A program made the position numbers and the translations under genes. 64,000 bases of DNA, taken from positions 94,924 to 158,923 of the forward strand of contig NZ_JAMBOG010000009.1 in the NCBI RefSeq assembly GCF_023715525.1. The letters are read 5' to 3'. The notes under the pieces were generated by a model that worked only from the letters and a program-made list of their open reading frames with translations, had not been told where the DNA came from and did no database searches. The stretch is from Kocuria rosea (lineage in GTDB: Bacteria > Actinomycetota > Actinomycetes > Actinomycetales > Micrococcaceae). Below are positions 51,693 through 61,514 of the stretch, in pieces; position 1 is the first letter of the stretch, and each line of letters opens with the position of its first letter.

Positions 51693-52619
51693 ATGCGGCT
51701 GCCCCCCACCCACCGCGAGCCGATGGCCTTCGTCCTCGGCGTCCTCGCCGTGCTGGCCGCGGTCGTGCTCGCGACCCCCAGCGGCGCCACGCAGGCCAAG
51801 TGGGCGGACCAGCAGGCCGCCGCCGCACCGGCCATGTCGCTGGGACGGATCGGCCTCGGGGTCGCCCCCGCGGGATCCACGGCGACGCTGACGAACACCT
51901 CGGACTTCGGCGTCGGGTACCGGCCCGTCCAGGTCTCCCTGCTCGACCGCTCGGGCAGGCCGATGAGCCCGCCGAGCGGCATGACGTTCGAGTACCGCAC
52001 GGGCACGGGCTGCACCACGGCAGGCGTCCCCGCACGGTGGGCCACCACCTCCGGAGGGCAGGGCCCGGTGGCGGTCGGTGATCCCGCGGCCCCGCTCCGG
52101 CGCGGCGGCTCCACCGGGATCTGCCTCGCGGTGTCGACGAACGCCGCCGCCGAGGAGGCGCTGCGCCCCCTGGACGGACAGCGGCTGCAGGTGGTGACCA
52201 CCGTGGAAGCCGTTCCCGCCGGCGGCGGGTCGTGGGCCGATCGCCGCACCTGGGCGATGGACTACGTCGTGGACGCCCCGCCGGCGCAGGTCACGGGGAA
52301 GGTGGTCCCGGGCACGTGCACCGCGAGCGGCGATGCGGTGAGCCTGAAGTGGGACTGGACCGGCACCGCTGCCGTGGACCGCTGGGAGATCTGGATCCGG
52401 CCCCTGGACGGCACCGAGACCCCCGCCGTCGTCGGCCTGCCGGCCGCCGCGCGCAGCGTCCAGCTGACGGTGGACAGGTTCCCGAAGACGGCTGCCGGCG
52501 CGCGGTCCTACGACGTGGTGGTCCGCGCCTTCCCGGCGGGGTCGTCCGCCTCCGTCGACAGCGCCCCGGTCCGCGGGTTCAAGGTCCCCGGCAACAGCAA
52601 CAAAGTCCAGTGCGAGTGA
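51693..52619 (+). CDS. Third SipW-type signal protein
   Basis: A 308-residue protein beginning with a hydrophobic segment followed by KWADQQ, the same pattern as in the first two. The C-terminal third resembles a fibronectin-type or Ig-like beta domain. One cysteine-containing segment (GTGCTTAG) and others (GTCTAS, VQCE) could form disulfides. ATG with CAGGAG, 14 bases after the second gene. Confidence 0.82.
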   Translation: MRLPPTHREPMAFVLGVLAVLAAVVLATPSGATQAKWADQQAAAAPAMSLGRIGLGVAPAGSTATLTNTSDFGVGYRPVQVSLLDRSGRPMSPPSGMTFEYRTGTGCTTAGVPARWATTSGGQGPVAVGDPAAPLRRGGSTGICLAVSTNAAAEEALRPLDGQRLQVVTTVEAVPAGGGSWADRRTWAMDYVVDAPPAQVTGKVVPGTCTASGDAVSLKWDWTGTAAVDRWEIWIRPLDGTETPAVVGLPAAARSVQLTVDRFPKTAAGARSYDVVVRAFPAGSSASVDSAPVRGFKVPGNSNKVQCE

Positions 52620-52627
52620 GGGCACCG

Positions 52628-53230
52628 ATGACCACCCTGATCCGCCGGACCGCCCGGCTCCTGCTCGTCGCCCTGCTGACCGCGGTCTCCGCGCTGCTGG
52701 CCGCGATCGTCGTCGTCCCGCTGCTGGCCGGGTGGGTGCCGCTGACCGTGCTCTCCGGCTCCATGGAACCGACCGTCCCGACCGGCAGCCAGGTCGTCGT
52801 CGAACCCCTGGACGGCGAGGACGACGCCGCCCGGCTGGGCGTGGGCGACGTCGTGACCTTCATGCCCCGGCCCGACGACGCGACCCTGGTCACCCACCGG
52901 ATCGTCCAGGTCGCCTACGACGGCGAGGGGAAGCCGGCCTTCACGACCCAGGGGGACGCCAACGCCGACCCGGACGAGGGCGAGGTCACCGCCGTGCAGC
53001 TGCGGGGCCTCGTGAAGTACCACGTGCCGTACGCGGGCTGGGCCGCGACCCTCCTGGACCAGGAGCAGAAGCGGGGCGGGATCGTGCTGGCAGCCGCGGC
53101 CCTGTCCGGCTACGCGCTGTGGCAGGCGGTGGGCGCGCTGCGCGACGGCCGTGCGCGCCGGACGTCACGGCCCGCCGCCGAGAACGCCGGACCGGCCCCT
53201 CCCGTTGACACCGTCCCCGCTACCCGATAA
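52628..53230 (+). CDS. SipW-like signal peptidase I (Ser/His type)
   Basis: A 200-residue membrane signal peptidase of the S26B (archaeal/ER) type. Two membrane helices (near the N-terminus and near the C-terminus) flank the catalytic domain; S45 in LSGSMEP is the nucleophile and H90 in VTHRI replaces the usual lysine. This subtype processes SipW-type signal segments, so the three genes upstream are likely its substrates. ATG with GAGGG, 8 bases after the third. Confidence 0.92.
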   Translation: MTTLIRRTARLLLVALLTAVSALLAAIVVVPLLAGWVPLTVLSGSMEPTVPTGSQVVVEPLDGEDDAARLGVGDVVTFMPRPDDATLVTHRIVQVAYDGEGKPAFTTQGDANADPDEGEVTAVQLRGLVKYHVPYAGWAATLLDQEQKRGGIVLAAAALSGYALWQAVGALRDGRARRTSRPAAENAGPAPPVDTVPATR

Positions 53231-53239
53231 GCACGGGCC

Positions 53240-53992
53240 ATGGACGGAACACCGCTCAAGCCCCTGCCCGAGAACTGGAACCGCGCCCTGGTGGTCGTCG
53301 CCCACCCGGACGACATGGAGTTCGGCGCCGCCGCGGCCGTGGCCCGCTGGACGGGGCAGGGCAAGGAGGTCGTCTACTGCCTCGTCACCAGCGGCGAGGC
53401 CGGGATCGACGGGATGGACCCGGAACGCGCCGGCCCGCTGCGGGAGGAGGAGCAGCGGGAGTCGTGCCGGGTCGTGGGCGTGGACCGGGTGGAGTTCCTG
53501 CGCCTGCCGGACGGTGTCCTGGAGTACGGCGTGGCGCTGCGGCGGCGGATCGCCGAGGTCGTCCGCCGGCAGCGCCCCGATGTGGTGATCACCAACAACT
53601 TCCGCGACACCTGGGACGACGCCACGAACCTGAACCAGGCCGACCACATCGCGGTGGGCCGCGCCACCCTGGACGCCGCGCGCGACGCCGGCAACCGGTG
53701 GATCTACCCGGAGCAGCTGGTGGACGGCTTGGCCCCGTGGCCCGGGGTGGTCGCGGTGTGGGCCGCGGCCTCCCCGGGCTCCCGGCACGCCGTGGACGTC
53801 ACGGACACGTTCGACGCCGGCGTGGCCTCCCTGCGCGCGCACCAGGCCTACCTGGAGGGCCTGGGGTGGGCCGACTTCGACCCGGACGCCTTCCTGCGGG
53901 GCAACGCCCGCGCCGTGGGCGAACGGGCCGGGGTCGAGCTCGCGAGCTCCTTCGAGGTCCTGCCCCTGCGGTGGGGCGGCACCGACGACTGA
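53240..53992 (+). CDS. PIG-L family deacetylase
   Basis: A 250-residue LmbE-like zinc deacetylase. The zinc site AHPDDMEFG and the later NQADHIAVG segment are intact. Some relatives act on GlcNAc derivatives (mycothiol synthesis, MshB) but the substrate is not clear here. It starts 10 bases after sipW, so it is probably in the same transcript, and converges on the MFS gene. Confidence 0.88.
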   Translation: MDGTPLKPLPENWNRALVVVAHPDDMEFGAAAAVARWTGQGKEVVYCLVTSGEAGIDGMDPERAGPLREEEQRESCRVVGVDRVEFLRLPDGVLEYGVALRRRIAEVVRRQRPDVVITNNFRDTWDDATNLNQADHIAVGRATLDAARDAGNRWIYPEQLVDGLAPWPGVVAVWAAASPGSRHAVDVTDTFDAGVASLRAHQAYLEGLGWADFDPDAFLRGNARAVGERAGVELASSFEVLPLRWGGTDD

Positions 53993-54002
53993 CCCGGCCG
54001 GG

Positions 54003-55229
54003 TCAGGAGGCGGGCCGCGGCTCCCGCAGGACCACCAGGGCCAGGACGACGGCGGCCACGACGAGCGCCGCCACGAACCCGACCGCACCGCCCCAGCCCG
54101 AGCGGGTGTAGAAGACGCCGCCGGCCGAGCCGAGCACCGAGGACCCCGCGTAGTAGAAGAGGGTGTAGAGCGAGGACGCCTGCGCCGTGCCCGTTCGCGA
54201 GCGCACCGGCACCCACCCGGAGGCCACGGCGTGCGCCGCGAAGAACCCGGCGGTGAACAGCAGCAGCCCCGCGACCACCACGGGGATCGACGGGACGAGC
54301 GTACCGAGCAGGCCCGCGAGCATGAGCGTGCCGCTGCCGGCCAGGACCACGCGCCGGCCCCGGGCGGCGGCGGCGCGCCCGGCCGTCCCCGAGGACCAGG
54401 TACCCGAGAGATAGGCGAGGAACAGCAGGCTCACCACGGTCTGGGACACCCCGAACGGCTCCTCGCCGAGGTGGAAGCCGAGGTAGTTGTAGATCGCCAC
54501 GAACCCGCCCATGAGCAGGAACCCCTGCAGGTAGAGCACGACCAGGCCGGCGTCCGCGAGGTTCGCGCGCAGCCGCCCGAGCAGCCCGCCCGGTCCGGTG
54601 AGCCGGACGCTCTGGCGCACGAACCCGCGCTGGCGCGGGGCGAGGAGGACGAAGCCCACGGCGGCGAGCGCGGCGAGCACGCTCACGGTGATGGTCCCGG
54701 TCCGCCAGCCGAGGGCGTCGCCGACGGGCGCGGCGACGATGCGCCCGGCCAGCCCGCCCAGGCTCGTGCCCGCCACGTAGGTGCCGGCGGCGACGGCGGA
54801 GTGCCGGCTGTCGACCTCCTCCGCGAGGTAGGCCATCGCGACGGCGGGGATCCCGCCCAGGGCCGCGCCCTCCACGAAGCGCAGGACGACGACGGCCTCG
54901 AAGCCCGGGGCCAGCGGCATCGCCAGCCCCAGCACCGTGGCGGCGGCGACGGCCACGACCATGGTCCGCAGCCGGCCCCAGCGGTCGGAGACCACCGACC
55001 ACGGCAGGACGGCCACGGCCAGCCCGAGCGTCGCGGCGGAGACCCCCAGCGACGCCTGCGCGGCGTCCAGGCCCAGGTCCGCCGCCATCAGGGGCAGCAC
55101 GCCCTGCACGGAGTAGAGCTGGGCGAACGTGGCCACCCCGGCGCACAGCAGCGCCAGCAGGACGCGGCGGTAGCCCGCGCTGCCCCGCTCGTAGCCCTCC
55201 CAGCCACCGGGCGGGACCGGCTCAGCCAC
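54003..55229 (-). CDS. MFS transporter
   Basis: A 408-residue major facilitator transporter with 12 predicted membrane helices and the motif A-like loop VVSDRWGRLRTM. It resembles the YnfM/drug-efflux branch. Substrate unknown. GTG start 8 bases into the end of the mannosyltransferase gene upstream, so coupled to it. Confidence 0.9.
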   Translation of the reverse strand: MAEPVPPGGWEGYERGSAGYRRVLLALLCAGVATFAQLYSVQGVLPLMAADLGLDAAQASLGVSAATLGLAVAVLPWSVVSDRWGRLRTMVVAVAAATVLGLAMPLAPGFEAVVVLRFVEGAALGGIPAVAMAYLAEEVDSRHSAVAAGTYVAGTSLGGLAGRIVAAPVGDALGWRTGTITVSVLAALAAVGFVLLAPRQRGFVRQSVRLTGPGGLLGRLRANLADAGLVVLYLQGFLLMGGFVAIYNYLGFHLGEEPFGVSQTVVSLLFLAYLSGTWSSGTAGRAAAARGRRVVLAGSGTLMLAGLLGTLVPSIPVVVAGLLLFTAGFFAAHAVASGWVPVRSRTGTAQASSLYTLFYYAGSSVLGSAGGVFYTRSGWGGAVGFVAALVVAAVVLALVVLREPRPAS

Positions 55230-56514
55230 GGCGCGCGGCGCGCGGCCCCGAGGCCCCGGAGCGCAGCCCGGCCACGGTCCACAGCGCCAGGAGCAGGAAC
55301 AGGGCGAGGTAGGGCAGGGTCGCCACGACGTCGAGCACGGGCCCGGGCACGCCCGCGGGACCCAGCCACGCGTCCCAGCGGATGGGCCCCACGTAGAGGC
55401 CCACGGCGGTGACCCCGCCGAGCACGAGGGCGGCCGTGCGCGCGCCGCCCCGGAGGAACGCGGGCCACGCCTCGACCCACAGCGCCGTGAGGACGACCGG
55501 CCACCACACGTGGTGGTGGGACCACGTCACCGGGGACATGTACATCATGACGAGGGCGTTGACGGCCACGATCGACAGGGTCATCCCGCGGGCCGCGAGC
55601 ACCCGGATCAGCAGCGCCACGCCCACGACCATCGCCAGGATCAGCGCCCAGCGCAGCACGGGCTCGGCCCCGGCGGGCACGCCCAGGTGCAGGAGCACGC
55701 CCTGCAGCGAGACGTTGTCGATGTACGCGGTGTTGCCGACCCGCTCGTCGCTGACCACGGCGTCCGTCCAGAACACGACCGCGTCCCGGGGCAGCGCCAG
55801 GAACCCGACCAGCACGGTCGCGGCGAAGGTGAGGCCCATCGTGAGGATCGGCCTGAGCTCCTTGCGCATGAGGAACACGAGCCCGAACGCCAGCGGGGTC
55901 AGCTTGATCCCGGCCGCCAGCCCGATCCAGAACCCGCGCGGGAGCCGGCCCAGCAGGGTGTCGTCGCGGGTGCGCAGGAGGTCGTAGGCCACGAGGGCCA
56001 GCAGGAGGGCGTTGATCTGCCCGAGCCCGGCGTTGCGCATCCACGGCCCCGACCACAGCAGCACCGCCGTGCCCGCCGCGACGGCGGTCGCCGGGCCCAG
56101 CAGGGCCTGTAGCGGCAGCGGCCGGCCCCGCTGGGCGGCGTAGCGCAGCAGGGACCGGGACAGGACGGCGGCGATCCCGATCGTGGCGAGCACCAGCGCG
56201 AGCTCGGTCAGCCACTCCGGCAGGTAGGCGAGCGGGACGAACAGCAGGGCGGCGAACGGCGGGTAGGTGAACGGCAGGCCCCCGTCGTCGTGCAGGCTCA
56301 GGCCGGGGCCGTAGAGCTCGTCGGCGAAGCCGTGGCGGTCCACGACGGCCATGCCGCCGAGCCGGTAGACGTCGAGGTCGATGCTACCGTCGAGGGCCAG
56401 CCACAGGGAGCGGACCACCGCGGCGGCCAGGAGCAGCCAGGCGAGGGCGGCCGGCGCCGCGGCGCGCGCCGGGCGGCCGGCGCGGATCGGTGCGGACGTG
56501 GACGGAACGGTCAC
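55222..56514 (-). CDS. GT87-family polyprenol-phosphate mannosyltransferase-like protein
   Basis: A 430-residue integral membrane glycosyltransferase of family GT87 (DUF2029), with about ten helices. Relatives add mannose from a polyprenyl-phosphate donor to lipoarabinomannan or lipomannan outside the cell. The GTG at 56514 is chosen for a GAGG site and to avoid a long overlap with the PFL gene. It is immediately downstream of that gene. Confidence 0.87.
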   Translation of the reverse strand: MTVPSTSAPIRAGRPARAAAPAALAWLLLAAAVVRSLWLALDGSIDLDVYRLGGMAVVDRHGFADELYGPGLSLHDDGGLPFTYPPFAALLFVPLAYLPEWLTELALVLATIGIAAVLSRSLLRYAAQRGRPLPLQALLGPATAVAAGTAVLLWSGPWMRNAGLGQINALLLALVAYDLLRTRDDTLLGRLPRGFWIGLAAGIKLTPLAFGLVFLMRKELRPILTMGLTFAATVLVGFLALPRDAVVFWTDAVVSDERVGNTAYIDNVSLQGVLLHLGVPAGAEPVLRWALILAMVVGVALLIRVLAARGMTLSIVAVNALVMMYMSPVTWSHHHVWWPVVLTALWVEAWPAFLRGGARTAALVLGGVTAVGLYVGPIRWDAWLGPAGVPGPVLDVVATLPYLALFLLLALWTVAGLRSGASGPRAARRG

Positions 56515-56521
56515 CGGGGCC

Positions 56522-57880
56522 TCAGTTCTTGAAGGAGTGGACGGGGGCGGGGATCCGGCCACCGCGGGCGACGAACGCGGCGTTGCCGAAGCCGTTGACG
56601 GGCAGGACGGGGGCCCGGCCGAGCAGGCCGCCGAACTCCACGGTCTCCCCCACCCCCAGCCCCACGGCGGGGATCACCCGCACCGCGGTGGTCTTGGAGT
56701 TCATCACCCCGATCGCGGCCTCGTCCGCGATCATCGCGGACAGCGTCGACGCCGGGGTGTCGCCGGGCACGGCCACCATGTCGAGGCCCACCGAGCAGAT
56801 CGCCGTCATGGCCTCGAGCTTGTCGAGGGAGATCGCGCCGAGCTGCACGGCCTCGATCATCCCGATGTCCTCGGAGACCGGGATGAAGGACCCGGACAGC
56901 CCGCCCACGTGGCTGCAGGCCATCAGCCCGCCCTTCTTCACGGCGTCGTTGAGCACCGCGAGCGCCGCCGTCGTCCCGTGCGCGCCCACGCGCTCCAGGC
57001 CCATCTCCTCGAGGATCCGGGCCACGGAGTCGCCCACCTCGGCGGTGGGCGCGAGCGCCAGGTCCACGATGCCGAACGGCACCCCGAGCCGTTCGGCGGC
57101 GAGCGCGCCGACGAGCTGGCCGGCGCGGGTGATCTTGAACGCCGCCTTCTTCACGGTCTCGGCGACGACGTCCATGGGGGCGCCCCGCACCTCCTGGAGG
57201 GCGCGCTTGACCACCCCGGGCCCGGAGATGCCCACGTGGATCTCCACGTCGGGCTCCGCCACCCCGTGGAAGGCCCCCGCCATGAACGGGTTGTCGGAGA
57301 CCGCGTTGGCGAACACCACGAGCTTGGCGCAGCCGAAGCCGTGCCGGTCGGCGGTGAGGTCCGCGGTCTCCCGGACCACCTCCCCCATCCGCGCGATCGC
57401 GTCCATGTTGATCCCCGCCCGAGTCGAGGCGACGTCCACGGACGCGCAGACCGTCTCCGTGGTGGCCAGGGCCTCGGGGATCGAGTCGATCAGGGTGCGC
57501 TCGCCCGGCGTCGCCCCCTTCGAGACGAGGGCGGAGAAGCCGCCGATGAAGTTCACGCCCACGGCGGCGGCCGCGGCGTCGAGGGTGCGGGCGAACGCGA
57601 CGTGGTCCGCGTCCGCGCTGGCACCGGCCACGAGGCTGATCGGGGTCACCGACAGGCGCTTGTTGATGATGGGGATGCCGAGCTCGGCCTCGATCCCGTC
57701 GGCGACCTCCACGAGCCGGGCGGCGTGGCGGACGATCTTGTCGTAGATCCTCCGCCGGGCCCGTTCGCCATCGGAGTCGGCGCAGTCGAGCAGGGAGATG
57801 CCCATGGTGACGGTGCGGATGTCGAGCTTCTCCTCCTCGATCATCCGGAGGGTCTCGAGAATGTTGTCGGTGCGGTCCAC
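56522..57880 (-). CDS. PFL-family protein (UPF0210/DUF711)
   Basis: A 452-residue protein of the PFL-like family, pyruvate formate-lyase-like fold but lacking a radical mechanism. Function unknown. It is regularly paired with a small ACT protein, which is indeed encoded next to it on the same strand. GTG start with GGAGAGA upstream. Segments such as [10 protein letters not shown] and [20 protein letters not shown] are family hallmarks. Confidence 0.93.
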   Translation of the reverse strand: MDRTDNILETLRMIEEEKLDIRTVTMGISLLDCADSDGERARRRIYDKIVRHAARLVEVADGIEAELGIPIINKRLSVTPISLVAGASADADHVAFARTLDAAAAAVGVNFIGGFSALVSKGATPGERTLIDSIPEALATTETVCASVDVASTRAGINMDAIARMGEVVRETADLTADRHGFGCAKLVVFANAVSDNPFMAGAFHGVAEPDVEIHVGISGPGVVKRALQEVRGAPMDVVAETVKKAAFKITRAGQLVGALAAERLGVPFGIVDLALAPTAEVGDSVARILEEMGLERVGAHGTTAALAVLNDAVKKGGLMACSHVGGLSGSFIPVSEDIGMIEAVQLGAISLDKLEAMTAICSVGLDMVAVPGDTPASTLSAMIADEAAIGVMNSKTTAVRVIPAVGLGVGETVEFGGLLGRAPVLPVNGFGNAAFVARGGRIPAPVHSFKN

Positions 57881-57920
57881 GGGGGTCTCTCCGGTTCGGG
57901 AACGAGCGGGCGGCGTCCGG

Positions 57921-58190
57921 TCAGATGGTGTGCATGGCCTTGAAGATCTCCTCCGACTGCAGCTGGATGCTCAGCCGTTCCTGCTGCTCGACCTCCCGCA
58001 TCGCCTCCCGCACCTGCTGGATGCTGTGCTCGGAGCGGCTGAGGTCGCACAGCAGGATCGCGGTGAAGTACTCGTCCATGAGCGTCTGGGAGACGTCGAG
58101 GATGTTGACGCCCAGCTGGGCGAGCTTGGTGGTGACGGCGGCGAAGATCCCGACGTGGTCGAGACCGGTCACGGTCATGATGGCGCGCAT
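57921..58190 (-). CDS. ACT domain protein (UPF0237)
   Basis: An 89-residue single ACT domain protein, beginning [19 protein letters not shown], a likely ligand sensor. It is the usual partner of the PFL-family protein downstream (40 bases away). The ligand is not known. Confidence 0.95.
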   Translation of the reverse strand: MRAIMTVTGLDHVGIFAAVTTKLAQLGVNILDVSQTLMDEYFTAILLCDLSRSEHSIQQVREAMREVEQQERLSIQLQSEEIFKAMHTI

Positions 58191-58286
58191 GGCAGGGCTC
58201 CTCGGACGGTCGGCGGGGTCGGTCCCTACTCTAAGCCCGGGCCCGGGTCCCCGGCTCCCGTGGGACCCCCGTCGACGGCGGCCGCC

Positions 58287-59411
58287 TCAGGCCGCACCGG
58301 CCCCCTGGTCCGCGCCGGCGCGGGTCTGCTCGAGGGCGTCGGCCAGCACGGCGCGGAGGTCGCCGCCGCGCCGGTGGGCCTCGCGCTGGCGCCGGGCGCC
58401 GGAGCCGTCGCGCAGGACGTCGGTGAGCACGGCCTCGACCGCCGGCTCCTCCCCGTACTCGGCGAGCACCGGGCGCACCAGCTCGAGCAGCTCGGTGACG
58501 ACGTCCCCGGCCGGCACGGGGGTACCGGTGCGCGGGCTGACCAGCTGCCCCTCGACGCCCGAGCGGCTGGCCTCCCACATCCAGGCGCGCAGCAGCGTGG
58601 TCCGCACGGGCAGCGGCGGCACCCCGGCACGCCACTCGCGCGCGGCCGTCTCGACCAGCGCCCGGACCAGGGCGGCGAGCACGGCGGCGTGCTCGGCGCG
58701 CAGGCACACGTCGGCGACCCGCACCTCCACGGTGGGGTGGTTGCGGGAGAGCCGGGCGTCGAAGTAGAGCTGGGCGGCGTCCAGCGGCACGCCCGAGGCC
58801 AGCAGCTCCTCCACGTAGCGGTCGTAGGCCTCGGCCGAGCCGAGGACGTCGTTGGGCCCGGCCGAGGGCCACCGGCTCCACGCCTGGTAGCGGTAGCTGC
58901 TGTAGCCGGAGTCGGCGCCCTGCCAGAAGGGCGAGTTGCTGCTGAGCGCGAGCAGGGCGGGCAGCCACACCCGGATCCGGTCGAGGACGGCGACGCCCTC
59001 CTCCCGGGACTCCACGGCCACGTGCACGTGGAAGCCGTTGGTGAGCTGCTCCCGGGCCGTGAGCCCGAACCGGTCGACGAGCTGCAGGCAGCGCGGCGCG
59101 GGCACCACGTGCGGCGGCGCCGTCGAGGGGGCGGTCGGCAGGGCGACGGCGCGGCCGCCGACCCGGGCGGCGACGACGTCGGCCAGCGCGCGGCCCTGCC
59201 GGATGGTCTCGAGCTGCTCGGCGAGGGTGGTGCGCGGCGGGCCGATGATCTCCAGCTGCTCCTGCTGCAGCTCGGAGGCGACGCGGTGGCCTCCCGCCGG
59301 GGACTCGCCGGCCTGCTCGTGCAGGTCCACGGCCCACTCCCCCGCCGGCAGCGGATCGAGCGTCACCGCGTCCACCAGCAGCAGCTCTTCCTCGACCCCG
59401 AACGTCCGCAC
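58287..59411 (-). CDS. Carboxylate-amine ligase, YbdK/GCS2 family
   Basis: A 374-residue GCS2-type enzyme related to glutamate-cysteine ligase. N-terminal [10 protein letters not shown] and the central segment [15 protein letters not shown] with RVADVC are conserved active-site regions. It joins a carboxylate to an amine with ATP; glutamate and cysteine are possible substrates, but in actinobacteria with mycothiol a different role is likely. GTG start with AAAGAGG upstream. Confidence 0.9.
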   Translation of the reverse strand: MRTFGVEEELLLVDAVTLDPLPAGEWAVDLHEQAGESPAGGHRVASELQQEQLEIIGPPRTTLAEQLETIRQGRALADVVAARVGGRAVALPTAPSTAPPHVVPAPRCLQLVDRFGLTAREQLTNGFHVHVAVESREEGVAVLDRIRVWLPALLALSSNSPFWQGADSGYSSYRYQAWSRWPSAGPNDVLGSAEAYDRYVEELLASGVPLDAAQLYFDARLSRNHPTVEVRVADVCLRAEHAAVLAALVRALVETAAREWRAGVPPLPVRTTLLRAWMWEASRSGVEGQLVSPRTGTPVPAGDVVTELLELVRPVLAEYGEEPAVEAVLTDVLRDGSGARRQREAHRRGGDLRAVLADALEQTRAGADQGAGAA

Positions 59412-59609
59412 CGAACCTCTTTCCCACGCGTTTGCTAAGCAGTCTTACCGACATGCGCAGAGAACGATATCACCGCCGCGCCGCACGCCGGCACGCCGCC
59501 CCCGCCACCGACCTTCAGGGTGCCCTGCCGAGATGACCGCGGCCTGAACAGCCGGGGCACGCCGGACGAAGAACCCCGGGACCGGGGCACGGGGACCGGA
59601 GCCCGTGCG

Positions 59610-59885
59610 TCACCGTCCGCGGGCGTGGGCCAGGCGGAGGATCCGGTCGGGACGGTAGCCGGACCAGTGCTCCGTGGCGGTCTCCACCACCGGGACCTGC
59701 TGGTGGCCCAGCTCCCGGACGTGGGCGAGGGCGCCGTCGTCGGCCGTCACGTCGACCAGGCGGAACGCGATGCCCCTGCGCTCGAGCGCCCTGACCGTCG
59801 CCCCGCACTGCACGCACGCCGGCTTGGTGTAGACCGTGACCGCCGCGGCCCCTGCCGGGCCGGTGGGTGCTAGCCCTTCCGCCAC
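59610..59885 (-). CDS. Glutaredoxin-like protein (NrdH type)
   Basis: A 91-residue thioredoxin-fold protein with redox motif CVQC in VYTKPACVQCGAT and the cis-proline segment HQQVPVVE. Similar to NrdH-type redoxins. GTG start overlaps the end of the SDR gene by 16 bases; ribosome binding site weak. Confidence 0.85.
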   Translation of the reverse strand: MAEGLAPTGPAGAAAVTVYTKPACVQCGATVRALERRGIAFRLVDVTADDGALAHVRELGHQQVPVVETATEHWSGYRPDRILRLAHARGR

Positions 59886-60667
59886 TCGTCGCTCGTGAGG
59901 TGGGAGCCGGCCTGCGGGCCCATCTGCACCATGCCGCCGTCGACCACCCAGGACGCACCGGTGACGTACGCGGAGGCCGGGGAGGCGAGGAACGCGATGA
60001 CCGAGGCGATCTCACGGGCGTCCCCGGGCCGGCCCAGCGGGACGCCGGGACGCCGTGTGCGCCGCGGGTTCTCGTCCTCCTGCCCCGTCATGGGGGTGGC
60101 GATCTCGCCCGGGGCCACGGAGTTCGCGGTGATCCCGTGCTCGCCGAGCTCCAGCGCGATCGTCTTCACCAGTCCGCCGAGCCCGTGCTTGGCGGCGTCG
60201 TAGGCGCTCGAGCCCACGCGCGGCAGGTGCTCGTGGACGCTCGTGACGGCGATGAGCCGCCCGCCCCGGCCCGCGGCCACCATGTGCCGGGCGGCGGCCT
60301 GGAGGCACACGAACGCGCCGTCGAGGTCCGTGGCGAGGACCTTGCGCCAGGTCTGCAGGGGGGTGTCCAGGAACGGGACGTTCGCCCCCGTCCCGGAGTT
60401 GGCGACGAACACGTCGAGCCCGCCGAGCTGCTCGGCGAGGGAGTCGACGACGGCGCCCGCCCCCTCCAGGTCCGTGGTGTCCAGCCGCGCGACCACGGCC
60501 GTGCGGTCGTAGGTGCGCACCTCCTCCGCCGTCTGCTGGGCTCCGGCCTCGTCCTGGTGCCACGTGATGCCCACGTCCATGCCGGCCGCGGCGAGGGCGA
60601 CCGCCGTCGCGCGCCCGATGCCGGAGTCCGAGCCCGTCACGATGGCCGTTCGAGGGGTGAAGTCCAT
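59870..60667 (-). CDS. Short-chain dehydrogenase/reductase
   Basis: A 265-residue classical SDR with the cofactor motif TGSDSGIG, NSG and the catalytic YDAAK with upstream Ser (TSVHEH region). An acceptor or substrate cannot be named. It overlaps the redoxin gene by 16 bases. Divergent from the small membrane protein gene. Confidence 0.93.
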   Translation of the reverse strand: MDFTPRTAIVTGSDSGIGRATAVALAAAGMDVGITWHQDEAGAQQTAEEVRTYDRTAVVARLDTTDLEGAGAVVDSLAEQLGGLDVFVANSGTGANVPFLDTPLQTWRKVLATDLDGAFVCLQAAARHMVAAGRGGRLIAVTSVHEHLPRVGSSAYDAAKHGLGGLVKTIALELGEHGITANSVAPGEIATPMTGQEDENPRRTRRPGVPLGRPGDAREIASVIAFLASPASAYVTGASWVVDGGMVQMGPQAGSHLTSDEWRKG

Positions 60668-60866
60668 GGTCGCGCCTTCCTGTCGTCGGAGGGACCGGCC
60701 CGGCGGCGGGCACGGCCCGGGATCATCAGCCTACGTCCGGTCGCGGCCCGAGGCACAGGGTCCGCGGCACAGGGGCAGGGGGACCGGGAGGTGACGCCGG
60801 CGGAGCATTGCGGCGCGCCCGGAAGGGGAGGATCCTGGTGAGCACCGCGCTGTCGAGGAGGCAGTC

Positions 60867-61514
60867 ATGAGCCAGCAGCACCCGTCGGACAACAGCTCGT
60901 GGGACCGCTCCGGCGCGAGCACCCCCAAGGCGCGGCGCCACGAGCTCGTCGCAGCGGAGAAGCAGCAGTTCGGGGGCATGAAGCCCGGCTCGGCGTTCTT
61001 CGGCTGGCTGACGGCCACCGGCATGGCGGTGCTGCTCACGGCCCTGCTGGGTGCCGTGGGCGCCGGGCTGGGGGTGGCCACGACCACCGACACCGGGCAG
61101 ATCGCCGAGCAGGTGGCCCAGGACGCGCCCACCGTGGGGGTCGTCAGCGGGATCGTGCTGGCCCTGGTCCTGTTCCTGGCCTACTTCTGCGGGGGCTACG
61201 TGGCCGGGCGCATGGCCCGCTTCGACGGCGTGAAGCAGGGCATCGCCGTGTGGCTGTGGGCGATCGTCATCGCGCTCGTCCTGGCGCTCGTGGCCGCGGT
61301 GGCCGGTGACCGGTTCAACGTCCTGCGGGACCTCAACAGCTTCCCGCGGATCCCGATCGGCGAGGGGCGGCTGACCACCGGGGGCCTCGTCGCCCTGGTC
61401 GCCGCCGTGTTGATCCCCCTGCTCGGCGCGGTGCTCGGCGGCATCGCCGGGATGCGCTTCCACCGGCGGGTGGACCAGGTCGCCGCCGACCACCGGGCCG
61501 GGCTGACGAGCTAG
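60867..61514 (+). CDS. Small membrane protein of unknown function
   Basis: A 215-residue protein with a charged N-terminal 37 residues, then four membrane helices in two pairs (TGMAVLLTALLGAVGAGLG, VSGIVLALVLFLAYFCGGY, AVWLWAIVIALVLALVAAV, LVALVAAVLIPLLGAVLGG). I recognise no family. Good ribosome binding site (GAGGAGG). It converges with the quinone reductase gene, stops overlapping by 4 bases. Confidence 0.85.
   Translation: MSQQHPSDNSSWDRSGASTPKARRHELVAAEKQQFGGMKPGSAFFGWLTATGMAVLLTALLGAVGAGLGVATTTDTGQIAEQVAQDAPTVGVVSGIVLALVLFLAYFCGGYVAGRMARFDGVKQGIAVWLWAIVIALVLALVAAVAGDRFNVLRDLNSFPRIPIGEGRLTTGGLVALVAAVLIPLLGAVLGGIAGMRFHRRVDQVAADHRAGLTS

Noticed and set aside
50402..53230. Sortase-pilus operon
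   Set aside because: No sortase gene and no LPxTG motif; the signal peptidase is of the SipW type.
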